NCBI GenBank assembly: GCA_026537415.1
Contig: JAFNMF010000001.1
Span: forward strand, 365,572-429,571
DNA: 64,000 nucleotides
Reading direction: 5' to 3'
Source of the DNA: Acetobacteraceae bacterium B3987
Lineage (GTDB): Bacteria; Pseudomonadota; Alphaproteobacteria; Acetobacterales; Acetobacteraceae
Positions 7,655 through 16,226 of the stretch are shown here, one piece after another (the stretch's first letter is position 1; each line of letters begins with the position of its first letter). The notes under the pieces were generated by a model, which saw only the letters and a list, made by a program, of their open reading frames with translations, ran no database searches and had not been told where the DNA came from. The position numbers were made by a program, and so were the translations under genes.

Positions 7655-10600
7655 ATGCCTGCTGATCGTCCCGCCATTGCGTCCTTTGGTCCGACAGTCT
7701 GGGGGGTGCCCGATGGTGCTGTGGCGTTTCTGCTTCGCCAGAGGCTGTCCGAACATAAGGGCACGCTCGTGCATGTGGCGCATGATGATGCTGCCCTTGC
7801 CTCTCTGGCAGACATGCTGGGCTGGCTGGTGCCGGAAGTCCCCGTCTTGCGCTTCCCGGCATGGGACTGCCTGCCTTATGACCGTATTTCCCCCAATCCT
7901 TCCATCGTGGCCGAGCGGGCTGCCACGCTGAGCCATCTTCTGGAGCCACGGCCTGAAACAGGTCGTATCGTCCTGACGACCGTTCATGCCATGCTCCAGC
8001 GTGTGCCGCCCCGTGCGGCCTTTGCGGGGCAGACCATCCATGTGAAGGTCGGTGATACGCTGGATGCTGCAAAGCTGGCAGAGCGGCTCATCAGCAATGG
8101 GTACAGCCGTGTGGATACGGTGATGGAACGTGGCGAATTCGCCATGCGGGGCAGTATTTTCGATCTCTATCCCGCTGATGCCGGCGAGCCTGTCCGGCTG
8201 GACCTGTTCGGGGATGAGGTGGACAATATCCGCAGTTTTGATGCTGCGACCCAGCGATCCACGGATAAACGGGCCGGATTCAGCCTGACACCTGTTTCGG
8301 AATATGCTCTGGACCAGTCCAGTCTGAGCCGTTTCCAGACGGGCTGGCGGGATGTGTTTGGCGTCGGGGCGATGGAGGATGTTCTCTACCGTCAGCTTCT
8401 GGAAGGGCGCAGGGCCAGTGGGGCGGAACATTATCTGCCGCTGTTCCATGACGGTGATGGCCAGCATATGGAGACCCTGCTGGACTATCTGCCGGATGCT
8501 GCCCTGAGTTTTGAGCGGGATACGCCGGACATCCTGACGGCACGGCTGGACATGATCGCCGATCATTACCAGGCCCGCTGCGCTGCGGGGCATGAGGGGG
8601 AACTTCCCTATCGGCCTCTGCCACCACACCGGCTCTACCTGAACCGTCATGGCTGGGACGGGATGCTGAAAGGCCATCCGACTGTTCTGCTTTCTCCCTT
8701 TACCCAGCCTGATGGTGCGGACGGCGTGGATGCCGGATACAGGCCGGGGCCGGTCTTTGCCAGCATGGGCGGTGCAGGGCGGGAAGGGGTCTTCCAGCAG
8801 TTTTCCACCCATGTGCAGGACTGGGCAAAGCAGGGGCGACGGACTTACCTGACAGCATGGAGCAATGGTTCCCGGGAGCGCATCAGCACTCTGCTGCGGG
8901 ATCATGACATTCCCTGTGAACGTTTCGATGACTGGGCACAGGCGGCAGGCATGGCCCGTGGGGCTGTCGGGCTTGTCGTGCTGGGTATGGAGCGGGGCTT
9001 CACCGGGGAGCGTCTGGCTTTCGTGTCCGAGCAGGACCTGCTGGGGGAACGTCTGGCCCGTCCACCCCGGCGCAGGCGCAGGGGCAATGATTTCATCACG
9101 CAGATCGGCGAGATTTCCGAGGGTGATCTCGTCGTGCATGAGGAATATGGCATTGGCCGCTATGTCGGGCTGGAAACCGTGCGGGAAGGGCGTGTGGCTC
9201 ATGACTACCTCTCCATCCTTTATGATGGAGAACAGCGGCTCCTTCTGCCTGTGGAAAATATCGACCTGCTGAGCCGTTTCGGGTCCGAGCAGGGAACCGT
9301 GCCGCTTGATCGTCTGGGGGGCAGCTCGTGGCAGGCCCGCAAGGCGAAGATGAAGACCCGCCTGCGGGAAATGGCGGGTGAGCTGATCCGCACGGCGGCC
9401 GCCCGTGCTATGAAGGAAGCTCCGATCATGGCCCCGGCAGAAGGGATGTGGGATGAATTCTGCGCCCGTTTTCCCTTCATGGAGACGGAAGACCAGTCAC
9501 GGGCTATTGCGGATGTTCTGGAGGACCTGAGCAGCGGGAAACCGATGGACCGGCTCGTCTGTGGGGATGTAGGCTTTGGCAAGACGGAGGTGGCCCTGAG
9601 GGCGGCTTTCGTGGCGGCCATGTCCGGGATGCAGGTGGCGGTCGTGGTGCCCACGACCCTGCTGGCCCGGCAGCATTACATTGGCTTCAAAAAGCGGTTC
9701 GAGGGGCTGCCCGTGAAGGTGGAGCAGCTTTCCCGCATGGTCACGGCTAAGGAAGCCACGAAGGTGCGGGAAGGGCTGGCTGATGGAACGGTGGATATCG
9801 TCATCGGGACCCATGCGCTGCTTTCCAAAGCCGTATCGTTTGAGCGACTGGGAATGCTCATCATTGATGAAGAACAGCATTTCGGTGTGTCCCATAAGGA
9901 GAAGCTGAAGGCCCTGCGGGAAGACGTGCATGTGCTGACACTGTCCGCTACGCCTCTGCCCCGGACGCTTCAGCTTTCCCTTTCCGGCGTGCGGGAAATG
10001 AGCTTGATTGCCACTCCGCCGACGGATCGCCTGTCCGTGCGTACCTTCATCACGCCTTTCGACCGGGTGATGATTCATGAGGCCATCCAGCGGGAACGCT
10101 TCCGGGGTGGGCAGGTTTTCTGCGTGGTGCCTCGTCTGACGGACATGCGGCATATGGCCGACCGGTTGAGGGAGATCGTGCCTGATGCCCGCATTACCGA
10201 GGCTCATGGCCGTCTCACCCCTACCGAGCTGGAAACGGTGATGACGGAGTTCTCGGAAGGGAAATATGACATTCTGCTCTCTACCAATATCGTGGAAAGT
10301 GGGCTGGATATGCCCCGGGTCAATACGATCATCATTCATCGGGCGGACATGTTTGGCCTTGGGCAGCTTTACCAGCTGCGGGGCCGTGTGGGGCGGGCCA
10401 AGCAGCGGGGCTATGCCTATCTGACCTGGCCGCAGACGCATGTCCTGTCAGCATCCTCCGTCAAGCGTCTGGAGATCATGCAGACGCTGGATTCCCTTGG
10501 GGCGGGCTTCACGCTGGCATCCCATGACCTTGACCTGCGAGGGGCCGGGAACCTTCTGGGGGATGAACAGTCCGGTCATATCAAGGAGGTGGGCATCGAG

Positions 10601-11149
10601 CTGTATCAGCAGATGCTTCAGGATGCCGTGACGGACCTGCGGCGGATGCGGAATGAGAGCGAGGAGGAAGATACAGGCTGGACACCGAACATCATTCTCG
10701 GTCTGCCCGTTCTTGTTCCAGAGGATTACGTGAAGGACCTGCCTGTCCGTCTTGGCCTGTATCGCCGCATTGCCGCCCTGAAGGATGAGGCGGATGTGGA
10801 CGCCATGCGGGTCGAGCTGGTGGACCGTTTTGGCCCCCTGCCGCAGGAAGTGGATAATCTTCTGGATGTGGTGATGATCAAGAAGCTCTGCCGTGAGACA
10901 GGTGTAGAACGGCTGGAAGCTGGCCCGAAAGGCATGGTGCTTCAGTTCCGTAAGAACAGGTTTGGCAATCCGGATGGTCTGATCCGCTGGGCGGCCCGGA
11001 ATGAGAAGGCCGGTGTGAAGATAAGGCCTGACCACAAGCTGGCTATGGTGCGGGAAATGACCAATGCCGTGCGGATCAGCATGGCCCGGAAGATTCTGGC
11101 CTCCCTGACCAAGCTGCTGGATAAGGTCCGCACGGCAGAAACAGCCTGA
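7655..11149 (+). CDS. mfd: Transcription-repair coupling factor
   Basis: Mfd removes RNA polymerase stalled at DNA damage and recruits UvrA. The 1164-residue protein contains a UvrB-like N-terminal module (FPAWDCLPYDRISPNP near residue 70, MRGSIFDLYPAD near 165), the RNA polymerase interaction domain (GDLVVHEEYGIGRYVGLE near 490-510), and a RecG-like motor with CGDVGFGKTEVALRAA near 635-650, DEEQHFG near 738, SATPLPRTLQL and YQLRGRVGRAK. The C-terminal TRCF domain includes GLPVLVPEDYV. Length matches the family. GGAG precedes the ATG. The gene ends only 13 bases from the convergent hmp stop with no visible terminator. Confidence 0.97.
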   Translation: MPADRPAIASFGPTVWGVPDGAVAFLLRQRLSEHKGTLVHVAHDDAALASLADMLGWLVPEVPVLRFPAWDCLPYDRISPNPSIVAERAATLSHLLEPRPETGRIVLTTVHAMLQRVPPRAAFAGQTIHVKVGDTLDAAKLAERLISNGYSRVDTVMERGEFAMRGSIFDLYPADAGEPVRLDLFGDEVDNIRSFDAATQRSTDKRAGFSLTPVSEYALDQSSLSRFQTGWRDVFGVGAMEDVLYRQLLEGRRASGAEHYLPLFHDGDGQHMETLLDYLPDAALSFERDTPDILTARLDMIADHYQARCAAGHEGELPYRPLPPHRLYLNRHGWDGMLKGHPTVLLSPFTQPDGADGVDAGYRPGPVFASMGGAGREGVFQQFSTHVQDWAKQGRRTYLTAWSNGSRERISTLLRDHDIPCERFDDWAQAAGMARGAVGLVVLGMERGFTGERLAFVSEQDLLGERLARPPRRRRRGNDFITQIGEISEGDLVVHEEYGIGRYVGLETVREGRVAHDYLSILYDGEQRLLLPVENIDLLSRFGSEQGTVPLDRLGGSSWQARKAKMKTRLREMAGELIRTAAARAMKEAPIMAPAEGMWDEFCARFPFMETEDQSRAIADVLEDLSSGKPMDRLVCGDVGFGKTEVALRAAFVAAMSGMQVAVVVPTTLLARQHYIGFKKRFEGLPVKVEQLSRMVTAKEATKVREGLADGTVDIVIGTHALLSKAVSFERLGMLIIDEEQHFGVSHKEKLKALREDVHVLTLSATPLPRTLQLSLSGVREMSLIATPPTDRLSVRTFITPFDRVMIHEAIQRERFRGGQVFCVVPRLTDMRHMADRLREIVPDARITEAHGRLTPTELETVMTEFSEGKYDILLSTNIVESGLDMPRVNTIIIHRADMFGLGQLYQLRGRVGRAKQRGYAYLTWPQTHVLSASSVKRLEIMQTLDSLGAGFTLASHDLDLRGAGNLLGDEQSGHIKEVGIELYQQMLQDAVTDLRRMRNESEEEDTGWTPNIILGLPVLVPEDYVKDLPVRLGLYRRIAALKDEADVDAMRVELVDRFGPLPQEVDNLLDVVMIKKLCRETGVERLEAGPKGMVLQFRKNRFGNPDGLIRWAARNEKAGVKIRPDHKLAMVREMTNAVRISMARKILASLTKLLDKVRTAETA

Positions 11150-11162
11150 GCCTGTAGGGGGG

Positions 11163-12371
11163 TCAGGCCTGCGTGGCGAGGAACGGATTGGAAGCTGAGC
11201 CGAACATCTCATAATGGATGCGGTCTTTGGGGATGTTCCGTTCCCGCAGGGCCTGAATCATGGTGACCAGAAATTCCGTCGGGCCGCAGATATGGAAGTC
11301 CGCATCTCTGTCTGTATGGTCTTTCAGCCATGAAGGGGTGAGACGCCCGGTATGGGAGGTGATGCCTTCCGTGTGGGGTGGCAGGGTGTCTGTCTGGCTG
11401 TAGAACATGTCCGCTTTCATGATGTCTGCCTGTGCCAGTTCATGAAGCCTCCGGGTGAAGATTGTGCTCTGTGGTGTCTGGGTGCCGTGAATGACATGGA
11501 TGGGCGGGCGTGAGTCGTGTGTGGCCAGAGTCTCCAGCATGGACATCAGCGGCGTGATGCCGGAACCGGCAGACATGAAAACCACAGGCCGACTTTCCGA
11601 GGCGGACAGGGTGAAATCTCCTGCTGGGGCGGAGACATCCAGAATGTCACCTTCCCGTGCATGGTCATGGAACCAGCTGGAAGCGACGCCTTTTTCCTGA
11701 CGTTTGATGGTGATGCGGTAATGGTCTTCGGCAGGGGCGGAGGAGATGCTGTAATTGCGCCTTTCTGTCCCTGCACCGGGAATGGTCAGCCGGAAGCTGA
11801 GATACTGGCCCGGTTGATGCCGCATGACGGGCTGATCATCCACGGGATGGAGGATGAAAGAGACCGTGTCAGCCGTTTCCTCATGGCGGTGGGTAATGCG
11901 GAAGGCACGCCATCCCGTCCAGCCGCCTTTTTCTGAGGCATGGGCATTGTAAATCTGTTGTTCCCGGTTGATGAGGACGTCGGCAAGAAAGCCATAGGCT
12001 TCTTTCCATGCGTTCATGATATCGGGTGTGGCCTGCTCATCCAGTACATGGGCAATGGCTTCGAGCAGGGCTGTGCCAACATGGGGATAATGTTCCGGCA
12101 GAATGTTCAGCCCGACATGTTTTTCGGCAATGCGTTCGATCATGTCCTTCAGGGCGGCAGGATCATCAATATGGCGGGCATAGGCGAGGATGGCGAAGGC
12201 CAGTGCCTTGGGCTGATCGCCGCTTTTTTGGTGGGAGATGTTGAAGAGGTCACGAATGGCCTCATTGCTCAGGAGCCGCCGGTACATTTCCTTCGTAATA
12301 TCAAGGCCGTGTGCCTCTAGTGCCGGAATACAGGCTTTGACGATGCTACGTGTTTGAGGGGAGAGGGGCAT
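11163..12371 (-). CDS. hmp: Flavohaemoglobin, nitric oxide dioxygenase
   Basis: Oxidises nitric oxide to nitrate with O2 and NAD(P)H in the cytosol. The 402-residue protein has a globin domain with Tyr30, Phe43, Gln53, proximal His85, Tyr95 and Glu137 in positions matching the Escherichia enzyme, a FAD domain with RRNYSIS, and an NAD domain with SAGSGITPLMSML and the terminal FGSASNP. The ATG at 12371 is preferred over the in-frame ATG at 12380 because AAAGG ends nine bases before it. An NsrR operator and a promoter with a perfect TTGACA lie immediately upstream, and nsrR is the divergent neighbour. Confidence 0.97.
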   Translation of the reverse strand: MPLSPQTRSIVKACIPALEAHGLDITKEMYRRLLSNEAIRDLFNISHQKSGDQPKALAFAILAYARHIDDPAALKDMIERIAEKHVGLNILPEHYPHVGTALLEAIAHVLDEQATPDIMNAWKEAYGFLADVLINREQQIYNAHASEKGGWTGWRAFRITHRHEETADTVSFILHPVDDQPVMRHQPGQYLSFRLTIPGAGTERRNYSISSAPAEDHYRITIKRQEKGVASSWFHDHAREGDILDVSAPAGDFTLSASESRPVVFMSAGSGITPLMSMLETLATHDSRPPIHVIHGTQTPQSTIFTRRLHELAQADIMKADMFYSQTDTLPPHTEGITSHTGRLTPSWLKDHTDRDADFHICGPTEFLVTMIQALRERNIPKDRIHYEMFGSASNPFLATQA

Positions 12372-12386
12372 GGGATGCATCCTTTA

Positions 12387-12409
12387 AAGATGTATAAAAA
12401 ATACACCTT
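12387..12409. promoter_or_regulatory. NsrR operator
   Basis: An 11-1-11 inverted repeat: left arm AAGATGTATAA, a single central A, right arm AAATACACCTT. The arms differ from perfect symmetry at one position, and three more bases on each side (TTT and AAA) extend the symmetry. The half-site AAGATG and the 11-1-11 spacing are those described for NsrR operators. It lies between the hmp promoter and its ribosome site, so binding would block hmp transcription. Confidence 0.8.
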
Positions 12410-12410
12410 T

Positions 12411-12438
12411 AAAATAGACCCACATACCTTCCTGTCAA
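12411..12438 (-). promoter_or_regulatory. hmp promoter
   Basis: On the minus strand a perfect minus-35 TTGACA (12438-12433) is followed after 16 bases by TATTTT (12416-12411). The expected start of transcription falls inside the NsrR operator, which fits repression of hmp. Confidence 0.65.
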
Positions 12439-12589
12439 GGTGGAGACCATATGCACGGAAAAGAGTTGGCAGCTGTCATCTTTCTGTTAGGTTTGATGCA
12501 GGAGCCACTGCCATCATTTCTTCTGCTTTTCATGCAGTCTCGGAGTGACGCCGGAACATGGAAAAACACGCCCGGAAGGAGCTCCCGGA

Positions 12590-13054
12590 ATGCGGCTGAC
12601 CCTTTATACCGATTACGCTTTCAGGTCCCTGATCTATTTGGAAACCCAGAAGGAGCGTCTGGTCTCCATTGGCGAGATTGCTCGTGTCTATGGGATTTCA
12701 GAGAATCATCTGGTTAAGGTGGTGCATCGGCTGGGGCGGCATGGTTTCATCAAAACGCTGCGTGGCCGCAATGGCGGGTTACGTTTAGGGCGGAATGCCA
12801 AGGATATCTATCTGGGCGACATCGTCCGTTGCACAGAGGATGATCTCGCCCTTGTCGGCTGCATGAGGAAGGATGAGGAGGCATCGGGTTGTATTCTGGT
12901 GGGAGGATGCCGCCTGAAACAGACATTACTGAAAGCCCGTTTCGCTTTCATGAATGTGCTGGATGAAGTCACACTGGCTGATGTCACGGCCCCGCATGAG
13001 CGCAAGGTGCTGATGCAGGCCGTACAGGAATTGATGGTCGAGCCGGAGCGGTAA
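12590..13054 (+). CDS. nsrR: Rrf2-family nitric oxide-sensing repressor NsrR
   Basis: A 154-residue Rrf2 regulator that holds an iron-sulfur cluster and loses DNA binding when the cluster reacts with nitric oxide. The winged helix (ISENHLVKVVHRLGRHGFI, then RGRNGGLRLGR) resembles NsrR of Escherichia closely. Candidate cluster ligands are Cys91, Cys101 and Cys107; the gap between the first two is nine residues, longer than the four in the Escherichia protein. The ATG at 12590 is chosen because GGAAGGAGC lies just upstream and the protein then starts MRLTLYTDYAFR as in the family. The divergent hmp gene carries the matching operator. The stop lies six bases from the convergent glycosyltransferase stop. 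Confidence 0.93.
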   Translation: MRLTLYTDYAFRSLIYLETQKERLVSIGEIARVYGISENHLVKVVHRLGRHGFIKTLRGRNGGLRLGRNAKDIYLGDIVRCTEDDLALVGCMRKDEEASGCILVGGCRLKQTLLKARFAFMNVLDEVTLADVTAPHERKVLMQAVQELMVEPER

Positions 13055-13060
13055 GGACGT

Positions 13061-13924
13061 TCAGCCCACCTGATGGCTGGGCCATTGCAGAAGGGACCGC
13101 CAATTAGCCCATGTGCCCTGATAGGCAAACCGTGAGCATGTATCTAACACCTGTTCCACCTGATGATGGTGTATGAAGGCGAGTCCTGCATCGGATAGAG
13201 CAGTGTGGATCATGTCGAAGGGGATGTGCTGTTCTTTCAGCATCCGAGCAATCCAGCTCATCGTGCCAACAACCATGGCACCGGGGCCGGTCGAAACCCA
13301 AATATTTTCGAAATATCCCGTTTCCAGAATATGCCGTACCCGTTGGAACATGGTTTCCATGATGTGCTGCATCAGGGGATTACCTGCCTCGCAGATGAGT
13401 ACATCATTATCAAGACACCATGGCTGCCCGATGGAATAGGAGAGTAGTGTCTTGAAAGATGCTCCTATGGTGATGTCCGTCAGGGGGGCACGGCTGATGA
13501 CATCGGCATCAATGTAAACACCGCCTTTTACGTGCAGATAGCAGAGCCGCCAAAAGTCCGATCGCATGGCCGGATGAGGGCAGACGTCATAAAGTGCCGT
13601 GATCTCTGCGCCATAATGGGCGTGGATGAAGGCACGGGCTGTCTCATCACATTCCAGATAGTATGTGAATCCCGGGTTATCCCGTCGGATGCTTTCCATG
13701 GCTGTGCGCACATCCCCGGGAGGGACAGGGCTGTCCCAGAACTGCACGATATGTCTGGGAATGGTGCCGGGGAAATCTTGCGGAACATAGCGGGGCATGT
13801 CGGGGAACAGACGTTCTTCTATGCCCAGTGGTAGTAGGTCGAAACAGGCATCCTGATTGCCTTTCAGGGCCTCGTTGAACAGAGACGAAAGTAAAGGCGG
13901 GTAATCAGCGAAATTACGGCTCAC
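13061..13924 (-). CDS. Glycosyltransferase with DXD sugar-binding motif
   Basis: A 287-residue protein of the DXD-containing sugar-binding glycosyltransferase family (OCH1 / capsular polysaccharide type). It has IPRHIVQFWDSP, the acceptor-side HPAMRSDFWRLCYLHVKGG and the catalytic DAD near residues 139-141 in GGVYIDADVISR. I chose the GTG at 13924 because AGGA (13935-13932) precedes it by seven bases and it overlaps the rlmE end by only 11 bases. The frame remains open to an ATG at 13990 without a ribosome site. It probably acts on a surface polysaccharide or lipopolysaccharide, but no substrate can be assigned. Confidence 0.8.
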   Translation of the reverse strand: MSRNFADYPPLLSSLFNEALKGNQDACFDLLPLGIEERLFPDMPRYVPQDFPGTIPRHIVQFWDSPVPPGDVRTAMESIRRDNPGFTYYLECDETARAFIHAHYGAEITALYDVCPHPAMRSDFWRLCYLHVKGGVYIDADVISRAPLTDITIGASFKTLLSYSIGQPWCLDNDVLICEAGNPLMQHIMETMFQRVRHILETGYFENIWVSTGPGAMVVGTMSWIARMLKEQHIPFDMIHTALSDAGLAFIHHHQVEQVLDTCSRFAYQGTWANWRSLLQWPSHQVG

Positions 13925-14705
13925 CACGGAATCCTGTAGCAATGACGTAAAGCTCGCTCGATTCCTTGCGGGAAGCGGGTGGTTTGACATGTTTGACGAC
14001 CGCAAAATTGCGTTTCATCAGGTCCAGCATGCCTTTTTCAGAACCTCCCTGAAAGACCTTGGCGATGAAGGCACCGTCTTCAGCAAGGATTTTCAGAGCG
14101 AAATCAAGGGCATTTTCGGCAAGGTCCATGATGCGGATATGGTCCGTTGCGGCATGGCCGGTCGTATTGGGGGCCATGTCGGACATGACAAGATCAGCCC
14201 GCCCGCCAAGCATGGACTGGAGCCGCTCCGGCATGTCGGCTTCCATGAAGTCACCTTCGATGATTTCTGCACCCGGTACCGGGTCTACAGGCAGAAGGTC
14301 CACGCCAATGACCTTGGCTGCACCACGTTTGACGGCAATCTGAGCCCAGCCACCCGGTGCGGCTCCAAGGTCAACCACGCGGCTGCCGGGTTTGATGAAG
14401 TGGAAGCGATCATCCATCTCCAGCAGTTTGAAGGCCGCCCGGGATCGCCATCCTTGCTGACGGGCTGCTGATACATAGGGGTCATTCAGCTGGCGGTTCA
14501 GCCAGCGTTGCTGGGCTGGTGTACGCCCCCGGGCTTTGCGGAGTTTGACGGTCTGTGTCCGCAGGGTTCGTGACGTGGCGGCATCATCTGCTGTGTCCCG
14601 TGTACCGGGTGTGCGGGAATGACGCAGAGGCTTGCCGGGAATGCGGGGGGCTGTCGTGCCGCTTTTGGAACGGCGGGAGGAAGGGGGCGTATGTTTTGGG
14701 CTCAT
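13914..14705 (-). CDS. rlmE: 23S rRNA (uridine-2552-2'-O)-methyltransferase
   Basis: Methylates U2552 in the ribosomal A-loop and promotes late 50S assembly. The 263-residue protein shows the FtsJ/RlmE core: SRAAFKLLEMDDRF, the SAM motif VVDLGAAPGGWAQIA, MSDMAPNTTGH, FIAKVFQGG and the final ESSELYVIATGF with the catalytic Lys-Asp-Lys-Glu residues in place. The first 60 residues are an Arg/Thr/Ser-rich extension absent from the shorter Escherichia protein. It overlaps the downstream glycosyltransferase start. It is divergent from the DUF475 gene. Confidence 0.95.
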   Translation of the reverse strand: MSPKHTPPSSRRSKSGTTAPRIPGKPLRHSRTPGTRDTADDAATSRTLRTQTVKLRKARGRTPAQQRWLNRQLNDPYVSAARQQGWRSRAAFKLLEMDDRFHFIKPGSRVVDLGAAPGGWAQIAVKRGAAKVIGVDLLPVDPVPGAEIIEGDFMEADMPERLQSMLGGRADLVMSDMAPNTTGHAATDHIRIMDLAENALDFALKILAEDGAFIAKVFQGGSEKGMLDLMKRNFAVVKHVKPPASRKESSELYVIATGFRGEP

Positions 14706-14759
14706 GGGAGGAAAGATAAGCCCTTACCGGCTCCCTGCAAAGCCTGTCCGTTGCTGTCT

Positions 14760-14782
14760 TTCCCTTTTTACCTGTAAGGGAA
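14760..14782 (+). promoter_or_regulatory. Hairpin covering the ribosome-binding site of the DUF475 gene
   Basis: A perfect 7-bp inverted repeat pairs TTCCCTT (14760-14766) with AAGGGAA (14776-14782) across nine bases. The right arm includes the only Shine-Dalgarno-like sequence and ends directly at the GTG start. If transcribed, the fold would occlude translation initiation. Confidence 0.4.
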
Positions 14783-15853
14783 GTGAAAACATGGGCCGAA
14801 AGGTCATTCTCTGGAAGAACAGGACAGCTCTTGAGACAGTTTTATGCCGCTTTTGTTTTAGCCGCTCTGGCCCTGTGTGTGGGGGCTGCTCTGGGATATG
14901 GGCATACACCTACCCTGTATGGTGCCCTTATGGGCGTGGAAGGCGTGGCCATCCTTGCCCTGATGGAAACGGCTGAGTCCATGGATAATGCCATTGTTGA
15001 TTATGGTATCCTCAAGACCATGTCGCCTCGTTGGCAGAAGCGTTACATCAGTTGGGGGATGCCGATTTCCGTACTGGGGATGCGGTTCTTGTTTCCCGTT
15101 CTGCTGGTGGCTCTGGTAGCAGGTCTGTCACCGTGGCAGGCGGCTCGTTTGGCCGTGATGGAGCCACAGCGTTACGCCGCCATCATGCTTGGTGCAAAGG
15201 ACATGATCTCTGCTTTCGGTGGGGCATTTCTTCTGCTGATTGCGCTGAACTACTTTCTGGATGACGACAAAACCCATCACTGGCTCTCATGGCTGGAGCG
15301 TCCAGCGTCTCGTCTGGGGGGCGTGTCGGCTCTGCCGGTCGGGCTGACATTGGCTGTTCTTATGCTTGTGAGCCGCCTGATGGGGCCGGGGCATGACCCG
15401 ATGGCGTTCCTTTTCTGGGGCTGTGGCGGTGTGGCGGCCTATATTCTGGGCAAGGAAACGCTGGTCTGGTTGATTGGTGAGCCGGGAGCCTCCCGCATGG
15501 CGGCAGGTGGCGGGTTGCTGACCTTCCTGTATCTGGAATTTATTGATGCCAGTTTCTCATTTGATGGCGTGATTTCGGCCTTTGCCATCACGACCGACCC
15601 AGTCGTCATTGCGCTGGGGCTTGGGGTAGGGGCGATGTTCGTCCGGTCTATGACGCTTTCCATGCTGAAGACCAATGCTCTGGCTGAGTATGTCTATGTG
15701 GAGCATGGAGCTTTTTATACCATCTTTGTCTTGTCTCTGCTGATGTTGGTCAGTGTGTTGGTGGAAGTACCGGAATGGGTGACAGGGCTTGTGGGCATGT
15801 TGCTGATTGGCGGGGCCTTTCTGGCCAGTGCGGTGAAGCGTCCCGCAAAATAA
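14783..15853 (+). CDS. DUF475 / TerC-like integral membrane protein
   Basis: A 356-residue multi-spanning inner membrane protein of the DUF475 family, related to TerC. The TerC-type signature appears twice: METAESMDNAIVDYG around residues 61-75 and FIDASFSFDGVISAF around 253-267, with about nine hydrophobic segments in total. TerC relatives have been linked to metal ion, mainly manganese, export; the substrate here is unknown. The start is a GTG with AAGGGAA directly before it, a spacing tighter than usual, so the true start is uncertain. It is divergent from rlmE and is followed by two tRNA genes. Confidence 0.8.
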   Translation: MKTWAERSFSGRTGQLLRQFYAAFVLAALALCVGAALGYGHTPTLYGALMGVEGVAILALMETAESMDNAIVDYGILKTMSPRWQKRYISWGMPISVLGMRFLFPVLLVALVAGLSPWQAARLAVMEPQRYAAIMLGAKDMISAFGGAFLLLIALNYFLDDDKTHHWLSWLERPASRLGGVSALPVGLTLAVLMLVSRLMGPGHDPMAFLFWGCGGVAAYILGKETLVWLIGEPGASRMAAGGGLLTFLYLEFIDASFSFDGVISAFAITTDPVVIALGLGVGAMFVRSMTLSMLKTNALAEYVYVEHGAFYTIFVLSLLMLVSVLVEVPEWVTGLVGMLLIGGAFLASAVKRPAK

Positions 15854-15875
15854 AGGAAAAACTTTCCTTAACCCC

Positions 15876-15904
15876 TTGCACTGTAAGGGAAATAAGGCTA
15901 GAAC
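15876..15904 (+). promoter_or_regulatory. Weak candidate promoter for the tRNA-Gln pair
   Basis: TTGCAC (15876-15881) and TAGAAC (15899-15904) are separated by 17 bases and lie 20 bases before the first tRNA. Both hexamers match the consensus only partly, so the tRNAs may instead be read from the upstream gene. Confidence 0.3.
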
Positions 15905-15923
15905 CCCTCCAGCAAACGCCGCT

Positions 15924-15997
15924 TGGGAGATAGTTTAGCGGTAGAACTACCGGCTCTGACCCGGTCAGCCCTGGTTCGAATCCAGGTCTCCCAGCCA
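15924..15997 (+). tRNA. tRNA-Gln(CTG), copy 1
   Basis: A 74-base cloverleaf with encoded CCA. The acceptor TGGGAGA pairs with TCTCCCA; the anticodon stem ACCGG/CCGGT encloses the loop CTCTGAC, giving anticodon CTG for the CAG codon; the T arm CCTGG TTCGAAT CCAGG is canonical. The U1-A72 first pair and G73 discriminator are glutamine identity elements. Confidence 0.93.
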
Positions 15998-16037
15998 TAT
16001 TTATGATGAGTTTGCAGAAGGGGGAAGCCCCACCGCT

Positions 16038-16111
16038 TGGGAGATAGTTTAGCGGTAGAACTACCGGCTCTGACCCGGTCAGCCCTGGTTCGAATCCAGG
16101 TCTCCCAGCCA
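16038..16111 (+). tRNA. tRNA-Gln(CTG), copy 2
   Basis: Identical over all 74 bases to the first copy, 114 bases downstream. The few bases before it (CCGCT) are also shared, while the remaining 40-base spacer differs, so this is a local tandem duplication. Confidence 0.93.
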
Positions 16112-16226
16112 CTTTCCAAACAAGATAAACCGTTTCGTCATGTATTAGTCGGCCGTTGATTTGCGTGGCGAGGCACATCGCTGTAAGCAGGACCATCCCC
16201 GACCAGAGCCTGAATGTGGTGAGACT

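Noticed and set aside
7580-9202. A 540-codon open frame antisense to mfd
   Set aside because: No domain signatures, no ribosome site, and mfd is intact on the other strand. Long antisense frames are expected in GC-rich coding DNA.
16151-16165. Possible FNR/ANR half-site TTGAT before hemN
   Set aside because: The second half ATCAA is missing, so an anaerobic regulator site is not supported.
15750-16196. Repeated WETWIRTRADRVRAGSS peptide on the minus strand
   Set aside because: It is the translation of the two tRNA-Gln copies, a common misannotation.
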